A stretch of 48,316 nt of DNA. Source: an uncultured Oscillospiraceae bacterium (lineage in GTDB: Bacteria > Bacillota > Clostridia > Oscillospirales > Oscillospiraceae). Below the pieces are notes generated by a model. That model made no database searches and was not told the origin of the DNA. It saw only the letters and a list, made by a program, of their open reading frames with translations. Position 1 is the stretch's first letter, and each line of letters opens with the position of its first letter. Position numbers and translations under genes: made by a program. Location of the stretch: contig CANRFN010000032.1 of NCBI GenBank assembly GCA_947629915.1, positions 1-48,316 on the forward strand, written 5' to 3'. This document shows, piece after piece, positions 8,322 through 17,116 of this stretch.

Positions 8322-9371
8322 TCAGCCCTTTTTCGCCTTTTCGCACGCCTCAAAGAGGCCGTTGATATACGTTGCACCCAGGGCGCGGTCGTAGAGGCCG
8401 TAGCCCGCCTTGCCAGTCTCGCCCCAGATCATGCGGCCGTGGTCCGGGCGGACCCAGCCATCGAAATCGTTGTCCACTAGGGCCTTCACGATCTCGTACA
8501 TGTCCAGGCTGCCGCAGAAGGACTGGTGGCCCTGCTCCTCAAAGGAGCCGTCCGGCAGGATGAGCACGTTGCGCATGTGCATGAAGCCGATGCGCTTCAT
8601 GGCGGCGTACTTGCGCACCATGGCGGGGATGTCGTTGCTCTTGGCGCAGCCGAGAGACCCGGTGCAGAGGCAGAGGGTGTTGGCCGGGCTGTCCACGATA
8701 GAGAGGTACCGGTCCAGGTTCTCCTCGCAGGTCACAACACGGGGCAGGCCGAAGATGGGATAGGGCGGGTCGTCCGGGTGGACCGCCATCACTACGCCGC
8801 ACGCCTCTGCCATGGGGATCACTCGCTTTAAGAAGATCTCGATGTTCTTCCAGAGGCCCTCGGCGCCAAGCTCGCCGTACGCCTGGATCAGGCTCCGTAC
8901 CTCGTCCTGGGTATAGCTGGCGTCCCAGCCGGGGAGGTGGATGTCGTCCTTCAGGGGATCCAGGCCCTTCAGCTGATCCCAGTACATCACGAGGCTGGTG
9001 GAGCCGTCCGGGGCCATCTTGTCCAGCTGCGTGCGGGTCCAGTCGAAGACGGGCATGAAGTTGTAGGTGACGCACTTCACCCCGTACTTGGCGCACCGGC
9101 GGATGTTCTCGCAGTACACCTCGATATGCTCGTCCCGCTTCTCGGTGCCGAGCTTGATGTCCTCGCTCACCGGGATGGACTCCACCACATCGAAGACCAG
9201 GGCGTTGGCCTCAGACAGGGCCTTCAGTTTGGCGATGGACTCCTCCGGCCAAACCTGGCCCGGCTTCACATCGTAGACGGCGGAGACCACGGAGTGCATC
9301 CCCGGGATCTGGCGGATGTACTGGAGCGGGATGGGGTCCGTCTCCCCGTACCAGCGGAAGGATAGTTTCAT
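8322..9371 (-). CDS. uxuA: Mannonate dehydratase
   Basis: A 349-residue enzyme of the UxuA family (TIM barrel, divalent metal) that removes water from D-mannonate to give 2-keto-3-deoxy-D-gluconate. SFRWYGETDPI (residues ~4-14), MAVHPDDPP (~195), CTGSLGC (~235), and HMRNV with HQSF (~268-285) are family landmarks, and the length is normal. AAAGGAGGA lies nine bases before the ATG. It is the first gene of the uxuAB pair and divergent from an AraC-family gene. It shows that galacturonate or glucuronate released by this locus feeds the Entner-Doudoroff route. Confidence 0.95.
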   Translation of the reverse strand: MKLSFRWYGETDPIPLQYIRQIPGMHSVVSAVYDVKPGQVWPEESIAKLKALSEANALVFDVVESIPVSEDIKLGTEKRDEHIEVYCENIRRCAKYGVKCVTYNFMPVFDWTRTQLDKMAPDGSTSLVMYWDQLKGLDPLKDDIHLPGWDASYTQDEVRSLIQAYGELGAEGLWKNIEIFLKRVIPMAEACGVVMAVHPDDPPYPIFGLPRVVTCEENLDRYLSIVDSPANTLCLCTGSLGCAKSNDIPAMVRKYAAMKRIGFMHMRNVLILPDGSFEEQGHQSFCGSLDMYEIVKALVDNDFDGWVRPDHGRMIWGETGKAGYGLYDRALGATYINGLFEACEKAKKG

Positions 9372-9396
9372 TGAGAGGTTCCTCCTTTCAGAATAC

Positions 9397-9450
9397 GCCT
9401 GCGGCGCCGCAGGCCAGAAGTCGGTTCAATATGCTGCCGCATGGATTATA
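9397..9450 (-). promoter_or_regulatory. Probable uxuA promoter region
   Basis: Minus-strand -10 box TATAAT at 9450-9445. No recognisable -35 box at 16-18 bp, which suits activator dependence; the divergent AraC protein is the obvious candidate. An 18-bp perfect palindrome at 9397-9414 lies between this box and the gene, in the presumed leader. Confidence 0.5.
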
Positions 9451-9639
9451 CACCACGCGGCGGAGATGCGGTAGAACAAATCTGCGCTCATGGGTAGAAA
9501 CTCGTCATTTTGTATTCTCCAGCCTGAAACACCCGCAGCCATCCCGTCCCGCGGCAGGTGCGATCTTCCACAAAACTTGACCGATTTTCCAAAAAAAGCT
9601 TATTTCGCCCCGTCTCCTGTACCAAGGCCAGGAAATTGT
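9451..9639. other. Divergent uxuA-AraC intergenic region, remainder
   Basis: No gene. An operator for the AraC regulator is expected here but no clear pair of direct repeats was identified by eye. Confidence 0.4.
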
Positions 9640-9647
9640 GGTATAAT
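9640..9647 (+). promoter_or_regulatory. Extended -10 promoter of the AraC-family gene
   Basis: TGGTATAAT with TATAAT at 9642-9647. The -35 region is poor, as is common for extended -10 promoters. The start codon is 43 bp downstream. Confidence 0.65.
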
Positions 9648-9689
9648 AGGGCCGTGAAAACAGGCCTTACCCAAAGGAGGGAGACGATT

Positions 9690-10928
9690 ATGGCAGAGGA
9701 AATGATCCGGCTTGAGCACACAGCAAAATTCATCCAGCAGTACTACGGAATCGCCGTCACAGTTCTGCGCTCCAGAACAGAGATCGCGTCATTCCACAAC
9801 CGGTGCAGCTTCATCCCGGACACCCGGGAGGCCTCCGAGGCGTTCTGCACCATGGTGGCAGAGGCAGATCGGGATGCCATTCTCCACGTCTCCACGGACT
9901 ACCGCATGCACGCCCTGCTCTTCTTCCTGCGGGGGACGCCGGTGGCTGTAGGACCATTCCGCCCCCTGATTCTCACCCTGCAGGAGGCAGACAAGCTGCT
10001 CATCGACATCAGCCTGGCCCTGAAAGACCTCACCCTCCGGGCCATCGAGCCGAAAAAGTTTCTGAAATGGTTCGAAAAGTACCCGTACCTCCCGGAGGAC
10101 GCGGCACTCGGCATGGTACAGTCCCTTCTCCGTGCGGTGTCCTCCCAGGCAGAAGACCGCCCGGTGCTGGACATCCAGCCAAAGAGCATCATCCAGGAGA
10201 CGGAGACCATCCAGGCGCTGGGCATCAAAGAGATCATGCAGCACAAAGAGCAGCGGCGCACCTATGAGAAACAGTTCCAGGACGACATCCAGGCGGGCAA
10301 CCTCCACGGCGCCCTGAAATCCTTCCGGAAGATGGAGGGGGAGGCGGCATACGGCAAGCAGATCGGCTCCACCCTGTACGAGGCCAGATCCCGCAGCACT
10401 GCCGTGGGAAGTATCGGGCGTCTTGCCGCAATCGCCGGCGGGCTGCCCATGGACGAGGCAGACCAGATTGCAGAGCAGGCCTACGATGGCGTCCGCACCG
10501 CCCAGACGGCAGACCAGCTGCTGCTCATCACGGAAAACGGGATCCGGGAGTACTGCCAGGGCGTGCACCGGATGCGCGGCGGAGGACACAGCGTCCTGGT
10601 GGACAGCGTGGTCTATGCCCTGGAGCACCAGTACGCAACCCGCGTAGATCTGGGCGCCCTGGCACAGGATCTGGACGTCTCCAAGGCGTACCTCAACAAG
10701 CAGTTCCAGGAGGAGATGGGCTCGTCCCCCACCCGGTATCTCATGGCCGTGCGGATGCGCAAGGCAGCGGAGCTGCTGGAGCAGGAGGATCTCACGCCGC
10801 TGCTGGCCGCCCGGGCCGTTGGTATGACCAGCACAACGCTGTTCTCCAAGGAGTTCGAGAAGGAGTACCACCAGACCCCCACGGAATACCGGGACGCCCA
10901 TCGGCAGCGCAGCGAAGGGAATCCATAA
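9690..10928 (+). CDS. AraC-family transcriptional regulator
   Basis: A 412-residue protein with a C-terminal AraC DNA-binding domain (about residues 305-405): two helix-turn-helix units, RVDLGALAQDLDVSKAYLNK and LAARAVGMTSTTLFSKEFEK, ending in the usual TPTEYR. The ~300-residue N-terminal part is a sensor of unrecognised type. AAAGGAGGG precedes the ATG at 9690; an in-frame start 44 codons earlier lacks a ribosome site and overlaps the promoter. Divergent from uxuAB, so probably an activator responding to a hexuronate or oligogalacturonide. The gene ends at a good terminator facing the GH78 gene. Confidence 0.88.
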   Translation: MAEEMIRLEHTAKFIQQYYGIAVTVLRSRTEIASFHNRCSFIPDTREASEAFCTMVAEADRDAILHVSTDYRMHALLFFLRGTPVAVGPFRPLILTLQEADKLLIDISLALKDLTLRAIEPKKFLKWFEKYPYLPEDAALGMVQSLLRAVSSQAEDRPVLDIQPKSIIQETETIQALGIKEIMQHKEQRRTYEKQFQDDIQAGNLHGALKSFRKMEGEAAYGKQIGSTLYEARSRSTAVGSIGRLAAIAGGLPMDEADQIAEQAYDGVRTAQTADQLLLITENGIREYCQGVHRMRGGGHSVLVDSVVYALEHQYATRVDLGALAQDLDVSKAYLNKQFQEEMGSSPTRYLMAVRMRKAAELLEQEDLTPLLAARAVGMTSTTLFSKEFEKEYHQTPTEYRDAHRQRSEGNP

Positions 10929-10972
10929 AGTCTGAGACCTGAATCCAACCAGATCTCACAAGTTTTAACATG

Positions 10973-11013
10973 CCCCAGGGCACCGGGTTGCGGTGCCCTG
11001 GGGTATTGTTTTG
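10973..11013 (+). terminator. Terminator between convergent AraC and GH78 genes
   Basis: CCCCAGGGCACCG (10973-10985), loop GGTTG, CGGTGCCCTGGGG (10991-11003), then TATTGTTTTG. The T-rich tail favours the plus-strand gene; the stem could serve both. Confidence 0.85.
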
Positions 11014-11018
11014 TCTGT

Positions 11019-13655
11019 TCAGAAGGTGTACTGCCCGGCGGCGAGGGTCTGGGTGCGGCCGTCCGGGAGAAGGATCTCCGCCGTCCCGTTGCTGGGGATG
11101 GTGAAGGAGTAGGAGACTGTGCCGTCCTCGTTATACCGCCAGCCGCTCCGGATCTCCCCCAGCGGAGAGCAATACCGGGCTTCGGCGTGCCCCAACAGCG
11201 GATGGGGCTGAGGTGCAATCCGGATGGTACCGTTCTCCACCTGGATGCCGCAGACGCCGGCGAAGAGCCAGCCGCACACGGCGCCCTTGGAGTAGTGGTT
11301 CAGGGAGGCCTTCACCGCACCCCGCTCATTCACGCCGTCCCACTCCTCCCAGATGGTGGTGGCGCCGTGGCGGACCTCATAGAGCCAGCTGGGAAGGGTG
11401 TCCTGGAGCAGCAGCCTGTATGCGGTGTCCAGATAGCCGTACTGGGCCAGCACCGGGCACAGGGCCGGGGTGGAGAGGAAACCGGTGTTCAGGTGGTAGC
11501 CGCAGCGGATCACCAGGTCGTTGAGATCGGCGGCGGCCTGACGTTTCTCGTCCGGGGAGAGGAGGTCGAAATCGATGGCACGGACGTACTCCGCCTGTCG
11601 GTCTGAGGCAATTCTGCCCTCCGGGGCAGCGATCTGATGGAATGCTTGTTTGGCCCCCTCACCGATCTCCGCGTAGGTCTTGGCCGCCTCCGCATCCCCC
11701 AAGACAGTGCTGATGGCAGCCAGCATCCGCCCGGATTTGGCATAGTACGCGGTGGCCACCTTGCTCTGGGGTTTGCCCATGGCGGCCACAGAGTCCACAT
11801 CTGGCTCACACCACTCCCCGTAGTCTACGCCGGTATCGATGGTGTACTGCTGATAGGGGTTCTCCCCTTTCTGTTGGGGCGGGGCGAACTTCTTCATCAT
11901 CTCCGCCAGGGCCTCCGGAGGCATGTTCTTCAGCATGGCCTTGTACTGCTCCGGGATGCTGTCCAGGTTCGGGGCGGTACTCTGCTTTTGGCCGGCCCTG
12001 CTCTGGAGATAGGCATACCAGCGGCGCATCATGTCATAGTTGTCTTCCAGGATCCGGGTGTCCCCGGTCCGCTGATAGAGCGCCCAGGGCACAATAATAG
12101 AGGCATCTCCCCAGCCCACAGAGCCGGAGAGCATCTCGGTGGTAAAGGTGGGCTGGTTGTTCCTGGGGGCGATGTTGGCCACCTTGCCGTCCGGGTACTG
12201 GCCCAGCCGGCACTCTCCCAGCCACTTGCGGATCACGGGATAGCAGTCCGCCAGGTAGAGGCCCGCGTCCACAAACACCCCCATGTCTCCCGTCCAGGCA
12301 GCCCGCTCTCTCGTGGGGCAGTCTGTGGGGACATCGCAGAAGTTGGACTTCATGCTCCAGAGGGTGTTCTCCACCAGTTGGTTCACATCCTCGTTGCCAC
12401 ATTGGAACCAGCCCAGCCGGTCCATGTCTGAATAGACGGCGATGGCGGTGAAGGTGGACCCGGTGAGATCTGCATTGGTCTCCACCTTGGCATATCGGAA
12501 GCCCCAGATGGAGAACTTGGTCTTGTACTGGTTCAGTCCCTCCCTGCAGGTATACACCACCTGCTGCCGGGTGCCGCCCTCTTTGTGCCGCTGCCGGTCC
12601 TGGAAGTTCTCCTGGGTGAAGTTGCCGTTCTCGTCCAGGGTCTCCCCGCAGGTGAGAGTGATGGTGTCCCCGGCGTGGGCGGTGAGGTGGAACTCCAGAT
12701 AGCCCGCGAGATTCTGTCCGAAGTCCAGCACCCGCTCCCCGTTGGGGGTCCAGAGCAGCTTGCCGGTGAACTTCTCCCGCTCCTTGATTGCCACGCAGTT
12801 GGAGGCGCAGAGGTTGTCCACGCCGAAGTCCCCCAGCTTCACCTCATGCCAGCCGGCAAGGATCTCGATCCGGGCGTCCACCACTTCCCCCTGCTGCATG
12901 TCGTCCATGCGGATGGGGCCGTCCTGAGTGGCCTCCCAGGTGTCATCGGAGAGACAGACGGGCTGTCCGTCCGCCTCCAGCTGGAAGTACAGGGCCACGT
13001 CCTCCCCGTAGAGGTTCCGGTCTCCGTCCACCCCGGAGCAGCTGCGGTACCAGCCGTCTCCCAGGATCACCTGGACCTGGTTCTCCCCAGGCTGGACGAG
13101 ATCCGTTACATCGTAGGTCTGGACAAAGAGGCGCTTATCGTAGGCAGAGGAGCCGGGGGCCAGCACAAAGTCCCCCACCCGATGTCCGTTGATCCAGGCC
13201 TCATACAGGCCGTGGCAGGTGATGTAGAGCCGGGCGCTGGATGCAGGCCGCTCCAGCACAAAGGTCTTCCGGAGGTAGCTGGCGGGCTTGTGGATTTCAG
13301 GGTCCATCTCCAGCTCCGGGAGGATCCACTGGGCCCGATAGTCCTCCTTGCGCAGCAGTCCCATCTCAAAGACGGCGGGCTCGCTCCACTCTCCCACAGC
13401 ATCGCTCTCGTCCCAGAGCCGTACCTGCCAGCAGATCCGGTCCCGGCTCTGCAGCGCGGGCCCATCGTACAGGGCAGACATCTGATTCCCGGACACCTTG
13501 CCGCTGTTCCAGGCCTCGACATCCCCCAGGCAGGCCTTGATCTCATAGGCGGTCTGGGTCTTGCCGTCTGTACAGAGCCAGCTGAGCCTGGGATTGGGGA
13601 TGTCGATGCCGATGGGGTCTCTCAGGTACTCTGTTTTGCACACAATTGCTCTCAT
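11019..13655 (-). CDS. GH78 alpha-L-rhamnosidase
   Basis: An 878-residue enzyme releasing alpha-linked L-rhamnose. An N-terminal beta-sandwich region (SYLRKTFVLERPASSARLYI, GLYEAWINGHRVGDFVL, about residues 130-190) is followed by the (alpha/alpha)6 catalytic barrel. DCPTRERAAWTGDMGVF (about 460-476) carries the general acid Glu, and GATTIWEEWDG (about 780-790) the general base Glu. A short beta domain ends the protein. No signal peptide, so it acts in the cytoplasm on imported oligomers. The ATG at 13655 follows AAGGAGA; the upstream in-frame extension is antisense to the neighbouring gene and lacks a ribosome site. Last gene of the operon, 14 bp after the isomerase gene. Confidence 0.95.
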   Translation of the reverse strand: MRAIVCKTEYLRDPIGIDIPNPRLSWLCTDGKTQTAYEIKACLGDVEAWNSGKVSGNQMSALYDGPALQSRDRICWQVRLWDESDAVGEWSEPAVFEMGLLRKEDYRAQWILPELEMDPEIHKPASYLRKTFVLERPASSARLYITCHGLYEAWINGHRVGDFVLAPGSSAYDKRLFVQTYDVTDLVQPGENQVQVILGDGWYRSCSGVDGDRNLYGEDVALYFQLEADGQPVCLSDDTWEATQDGPIRMDDMQQGEVVDARIEILAGWHEVKLGDFGVDNLCASNCVAIKEREKFTGKLLWTPNGERVLDFGQNLAGYLEFHLTAHAGDTITLTCGETLDENGNFTQENFQDRQRHKEGGTRQQVVYTCREGLNQYKTKFSIWGFRYAKVETNADLTGSTFTAIAVYSDMDRLGWFQCGNEDVNQLVENTLWSMKSNFCDVPTDCPTRERAAWTGDMGVFVDAGLYLADCYPVIRKWLGECRLGQYPDGKVANIAPRNNQPTFTTEMLSGSVGWGDASIIVPWALYQRTGDTRILEDNYDMMRRWYAYLQSRAGQKQSTAPNLDSIPEQYKAMLKNMPPEALAEMMKKFAPPQQKGENPYQQYTIDTGVDYGEWCEPDVDSVAAMGKPQSKVATAYYAKSGRMLAAISTVLGDAEAAKTYAEIGEGAKQAFHQIAAPEGRIASDRQAEYVRAIDFDLLSPDEKRQAAADLNDLVIRCGYHLNTGFLSTPALCPVLAQYGYLDTAYRLLLQDTLPSWLYEVRHGATTIWEEWDGVNERGAVKASLNHYSKGAVCGWLFAGVCGIQVENGTIRIAPQPHPLLGHAEARYCSPLGEIRSGWRYNEDGTVSYSFTIPSNGTAEILLPDGRTQTLAAGQYTF

Positions 13656-13669
13656 AGGCGTTTCTCTCC

Positions 13670-14524
13670 TTACGCGCAGAAGTGGGCATTCAGCCACTGG
13701 GCACTCAGCTCCAGGCTCTTCACCGGGGACTTCTCGACCCAGTTTCGGTGGCTCTCTAGGATCACCGCCTCCACCCCGTTGGCTTTGGCCTGTTCGGCCC
13801 AGCGCTCCAGGGGCAGATTGCCGGTGCCCAGCTCCAGGCTGTCTGATTGCAGAATGGGTGTCATGGCGGGACCGTTGAGGCGGGTGCCGCGGTCGTTGAT
13901 GTGCCAGAGCTTCATCCGGGGACCCAGCCGCTGCATCCACATGAGGGGATCGGTGCCGCCGTCTGCAAACCAGTAGCTGTCGAACTCAAAGGAGACCAGG
14001 TCGGGGTCTGTCTCGTCAATGAGGATGTCGTAGGCCCGGGTATCTCCCTTCACCCGCTGGAGCTCACAGTTGTGGTTGTGATACAGCAGCTGGACGTTCT
14101 CCTTCTGGAGGACCTCGCCGGCCTTGTTCAGCCGCTCTGCCAGCTCGCGGACGGTCTTCTCGTCCCCGTAGGCAAAGCGGTACATGCCGGTGATCACGAT
14201 CTTATCTGTGCCGAATTCTCTGGCCTCCACCGCCGCGGCGTCCGGAGCCCGCTCCAGGCTGCCCAGATCGTAGTGAAGGCTGGGGACCTTCAGGCCGCTC
14301 TCCCGGATGAGGCTGTTCCAGTCCAGTTTGCCGCCGTTGCCGGTGGGCATGCCGGCGGCCTTGGTGAGCAGCCGGACCATAAGCCCCGTGGGATGGATCA
14401 TGAAGCCGCAGAGCTCAATGCCGTCATAGCCGGCGGCCTTGATCGCGCCCAAGGTGTCCTTTGCCTGCTTTTCGTTGTTCAGTACGGTGCCCAGCATGAA
14501 CTGCTGGACCGCTTTCATGGCCAT
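13670..14524 (-). CDS. Sugar phosphate isomerase/epimerase family protein (xylose isomerase-like TIM barrel)
   Basis: 284 residues with the AP-endonuclease-2/xylose-isomerase barrel signature: YDGIELCGF near 33, LLYHNHNCEL near 146, VSFEFDSYWF near 172, LWHINDRG near 197 and AVILESHRN near 262 supply the metal-ligand Glu, Asp, His and Glu. GAAGGAG precedes the first of two close ATGs. It sits between an SGNH hydrolase and the rhamnosidase with gaps of 6 and 14 bp. The family includes keto-sugar epimerases and isomerases, so conversion of a released monosaccharide is likely; the exact substrate is not inferable. Confidence 0.85.
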   Translation of the reverse strand: MAMKAVQQFMLGTVLNNEKQAKDTLGAIKAAGYDGIELCGFMIHPTGLMVRLLTKAAGMPTGNGGKLDWNSLIRESGLKVPSLHYDLGSLERAPDAAAVEAREFGTDKIVITGMYRFAYGDEKTVRELAERLNKAGEVLQKENVQLLYHNHNCELQRVKGDTRAYDILIDETDPDLVSFEFDSYWFADGGTDPLMWMQRLGPRMKLWHINDRGTRLNGPAMTPILQSDSLELGTGNLPLERWAEQAKANGVEAVILESHRNWVEKSPVKSLELSAQWLNAHFCA

Positions 14525-14530
14525 ATTGGC

Positions 14531-15298
14531 TCACTCCTTCTCCAGATATCCGATGAGCTGCCGCTCCAGTTCCGGGCCCCACCAGTACCGGTACCCCGCC
14601 ATGTAGGGATGGATGTCGTCCTTCATGTACAGGGAACGGTCTGCATCCGAGATGGCGTTAAAGGTCTCGTCTGTCCAGAGATCCAGGACGCCGATGCCCC
14701 ACTTCTCCTCTAGGGCGTGGACCCGCTCCACCATGGCGGGATAGATGGGGTTGTCAAAGCGGGCGTTGGTGTAGAACACCACCGGGCAGTTCCAGGTCTC
14801 TCTGGCGTAGGCGATGATGAACTCCATGGCACCGGTGATGGTGCCGGTATCAAAAGAGGATTTGTCTGTGCCCTCCCCGATATCCCCCAGAGGCATCTCC
14901 TTGGTGGCATCGTTGGTAGAGAGCTGGCAGATCATGAGATCCACCTTGCTGTTGGGATCTACGTTGTTCAGAAGCCGCTGCACGTAGGAGCTCTTGCCAT
15001 TGTCCGTGAGGGTGGTTCCGTCCACCGCCTCCCGGATCACAGCGCAGCCCATCCGTGCGGCGAAGTATTCCGGGATGGCGTTCTGCAGGGCCGCTTCGCC
15101 GTTGGTCACGGAGGAACCCAGAAACAGCACAGTCTTGCCCTCCAGGGGGCTGTTCTCCATCTTTTCGATCCCGGAGAAGCTGTATTGGTCTGCATTTCCG
15201 GGCATGCCCCGCATCCGGATCCGACCCAGCCCTTTGAAGGGGCCGAAGCTGAACTGCCAACCGATGAAGCACCACTGTACCACCAGGAATACGGCCAC
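14531..15298 (-). CDS. SGNH/GDSL-family hydrolase, membrane-anchored; start uncertain
   Basis: An esterase-type SGNH hydrolase. Block I is FLGSSVT with the nucleophile Ser (about residue 61), block III QLSTND (~124), block V DDIHP with the Asp-His pair (~229). Probable role: removing acetyl groups from pectin. The coordinates use GTG at 15298, which has no ribosome site and cuts into a membrane segment. The frame stays open upstream and encodes a Lys-rich stretch followed by WIIGGVAVFLVVQW. GGAGG lies seven bases before an ACG codon (15367-15365 or 15364-15362), where a start would be expected. The catalytic domain is therefore probably outside the membrane. The true start codon is abnormal or altered. 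Confidence 0.8.
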   Translation of the reverse strand: MAVFLVVQWCFIGWQFSFGPFKGLGRIRMRGMPGNADQYSFSGIEKMENSPLEGKTVLFLGSSVTNGEAALQNAIPEYFAARMGCAVIREAVDGTTLTDNGKSSYVQRLLNNVDPNSKVDLMICQLSTNDATKEMPLGDIGEGTDKSSFDTGTITGAMEFIIAYARETWNCPVVFYTNARFDNPIYPAMVERVHALEEKWGIGVLDLWTDETFNAISDADRSLYMKDDIHPYMAGYRYWWGPELERQLIGYLEKE

Positions 15299-15495
15299 GC
15301 CGCCGATGATCCACTTTGCCTTTCCGGACTTCTTGTCAGTCTTCTTTTCCGCTTGCTTTGCCGTCGTTTTTTCCTCCGTCCTTTAGATACGCCGGCGGCA
15401 GTTCTTCTGCCGGCGGTAGAACACACGGGGCGACAAGGGTCTCTCTGCCCTGTTTTCGGGCTAAAGTGTTGAAAAATGTCGAATTGGCTCTGCTC

Positions 15496-17097
15496 TCAGG
15501 CGTAGGCAAAGATCCGCACCTGCAGCAGTGTGGGCTCCTCGAGCTTCAGGCTGGCGGTCTCATCGCCGTTCAGCCGGAGCTCTGTCTTCCACACGCCGTT
15601 CTCCACGGTGCCCTGCTCCACAGACAACAGATCCACATTGGGTTTTCCCGCCACATTGGAGCGGAACTGGATGCCGCACTGGCTCGCGAGGAGGATGCAG
15701 CTGTCCGGGCCGGTGCGCAGGCCCAGGCACACGCCGTCTTTCCGGGCGATCAGGGGGTGATCCAGGATCACGTTCACCTGGAAGTCTCCAAAGTCCAGGG
15801 TGCCCATCTTGGTCTGCTCGCTGGACACCGCCTGCAGGTCTCTCGTGCCATAGCGCTCCGTGATGAGCGGCATGAGCCCGGTGAGCAGGTCTGCGTAGCG
15901 CCTGTACTCTCCGATGTTCTGGGGTGTCTTCAATGCCGGATCAGCCACGTCCACCCCGAAGAGGAAGGCCTGCACCGCGTTGAAGGGCTTGCCCATGTCC
16001 TCAAAGCCGAAGGGGGAGTAGCAGAGGGCGTGGTGGTGTCCCACGGTCCACACCATCCGGGGCGCGGCGTAGCTGTGGGTGGCGCACTCCGGGATAAAGA
16101 GGCTCTCCCCTCTCCGGGTGTACTCATCGCAGATTGCACAGAACTCGGGCACGTAGATGTCCGGGCAATACAGGTCTATGGACGGGGCAGCGCTGTTCCA
16201 CACCTCCCGCACCCGGGACACGGGGCCGCCGGTGGGATAGGTGCCGGGCACATCTCCCTTGTCCAGCCAGCAGTTCACCGCCATGGGGATTGGATACACC
16301 GCCTTGCCGGCAGCCGCCACCTGCTCCACGTATTTCGCCACATGCCAGGCGCTGAAGAGCTCCTCGGCCACGGGGCCAAACTGCTCCTCCCAGCTGCCGG
16401 TGGCGGCTCCGGCCTCAATGGCCGCCCGCACATCCGGTACCATGGTGTCCAAGTGAGACCAGAGGTACATAGAGAGCTCCTCCGGTACCGGCTGGGCAAA
16501 GGCGGCATCCGCAGCATCGGAGTGCTCTCGGCCGGCGCCCAGTAGCCCGGTCTCGTTCTCCACCTGTACCGCCACCACGGTGTTCTCCTCACCATCGAAG
16601 GCGCGGATGTGGGCCATGAGTGCGGCGAAGGCTTTGGCGTCTGCCCGGCAGGTCTCCTGGCAGAGGTAGCTCAAGGTGGTGTACTGGATGCCGTACTTGG
16701 TGTCCCGGGCGGCCTTGTTCTTGCCCTTTACGATCTGGCCTCTCTTGAAACGCTCCAGATCCGTCTTCACCCAGGCGGGGGCGTACATGCACTCCGCATT
16801 CTTCCAGGATCCGAACCACAGGAACACCAGGTGCTTGCCCCGCCGCCGGGCCTGCAGGATGAGGCCGTCCACCAGGGAGAAATCGAAGGTGCCCTCTTCC
16901 GGCTCCACCAGCTCCCAGGAGACCGGCAGCAGCAGGGCGTTCATGCCCAGGGCCTCCGCCTGGTCCCAGACGCCCTCCATGGTGGCCAGTCCGGAGGAGT
17001 TGGAGTTGTGGACCTCGCCGGCCAGCAGAACCAGCGGCTGATCGTGGACCATGAGCAGCTGGGCGCTGCCCTGCCGCTTCAGATAGGGAATGGGCAT
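15496..17097 (-). CDS. GH35-type beta-galactosidase (with DUF5597-like C-terminus)
   Basis: A 533-residue glycoside hydrolase of the GH35 clan. The barrel starts with LLAGEVHNSNSS (about residue 25), the acid/base Glu is in VAVQVENETG (about 190), and the proposed nucleophile Glu is in LFIPECATHS (about 345). A C-terminal beta-rich region (about 390-533) resembles DUF5597. No signal peptide, so intracellular. AAGGAGG lies ten bases before the ATG. It starts 19 bp after the stop of the GH43 gene. Likely removes beta-linked galactose from pectin side chains or arabinogalactan; linkage preference cannot be told. Confidence 0.85.
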   Translation of the reverse strand: MPIPYLKRQGSAQLLMVHDQPLVLLAGEVHNSNSSGLATMEGVWDQAEALGMNALLLPVSWELVEPEEGTFDFSLVDGLILQARRRGKHLVFLWFGSWKNAECMYAPAWVKTDLERFKRGQIVKGKNKAARDTKYGIQYTTLSYLCQETCRADAKAFAALMAHIRAFDGEENTVVAVQVENETGLLGAGREHSDAADAAFAQPVPEELSMYLWSHLDTMVPDVRAAIEAGAATGSWEEQFGPVAEELFSAWHVAKYVEQVAAAGKAVYPIPMAVNCWLDKGDVPGTYPTGGPVSRVREVWNSAAPSIDLYCPDIYVPEFCAICDEYTRRGESLFIPECATHSYAAPRMVWTVGHHHALCYSPFGFEDMGKPFNAVQAFLFGVDVADPALKTPQNIGEYRRYADLLTGLMPLITERYGTRDLQAVSSEQTKMGTLDFGDFQVNVILDHPLIARKDGVCLGLRTGPDSCILLASQCGIQFRSNVAGKPNVDLLSVEQGTVENGVWKTELRLNGDETASLKLEEPTLLQVRIFAYA

Positions 17098-17116
17098 GAT
17101 AGAAAGCCTCCTTGTC

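Noticed and set aside
15389..15418. GC-rich hairpin between GH35 and SGNH genes as a terminator
   Set aside because: The arms pair over only about six bases before a G-G mismatch and there is no T tract; the genes are probably read through.
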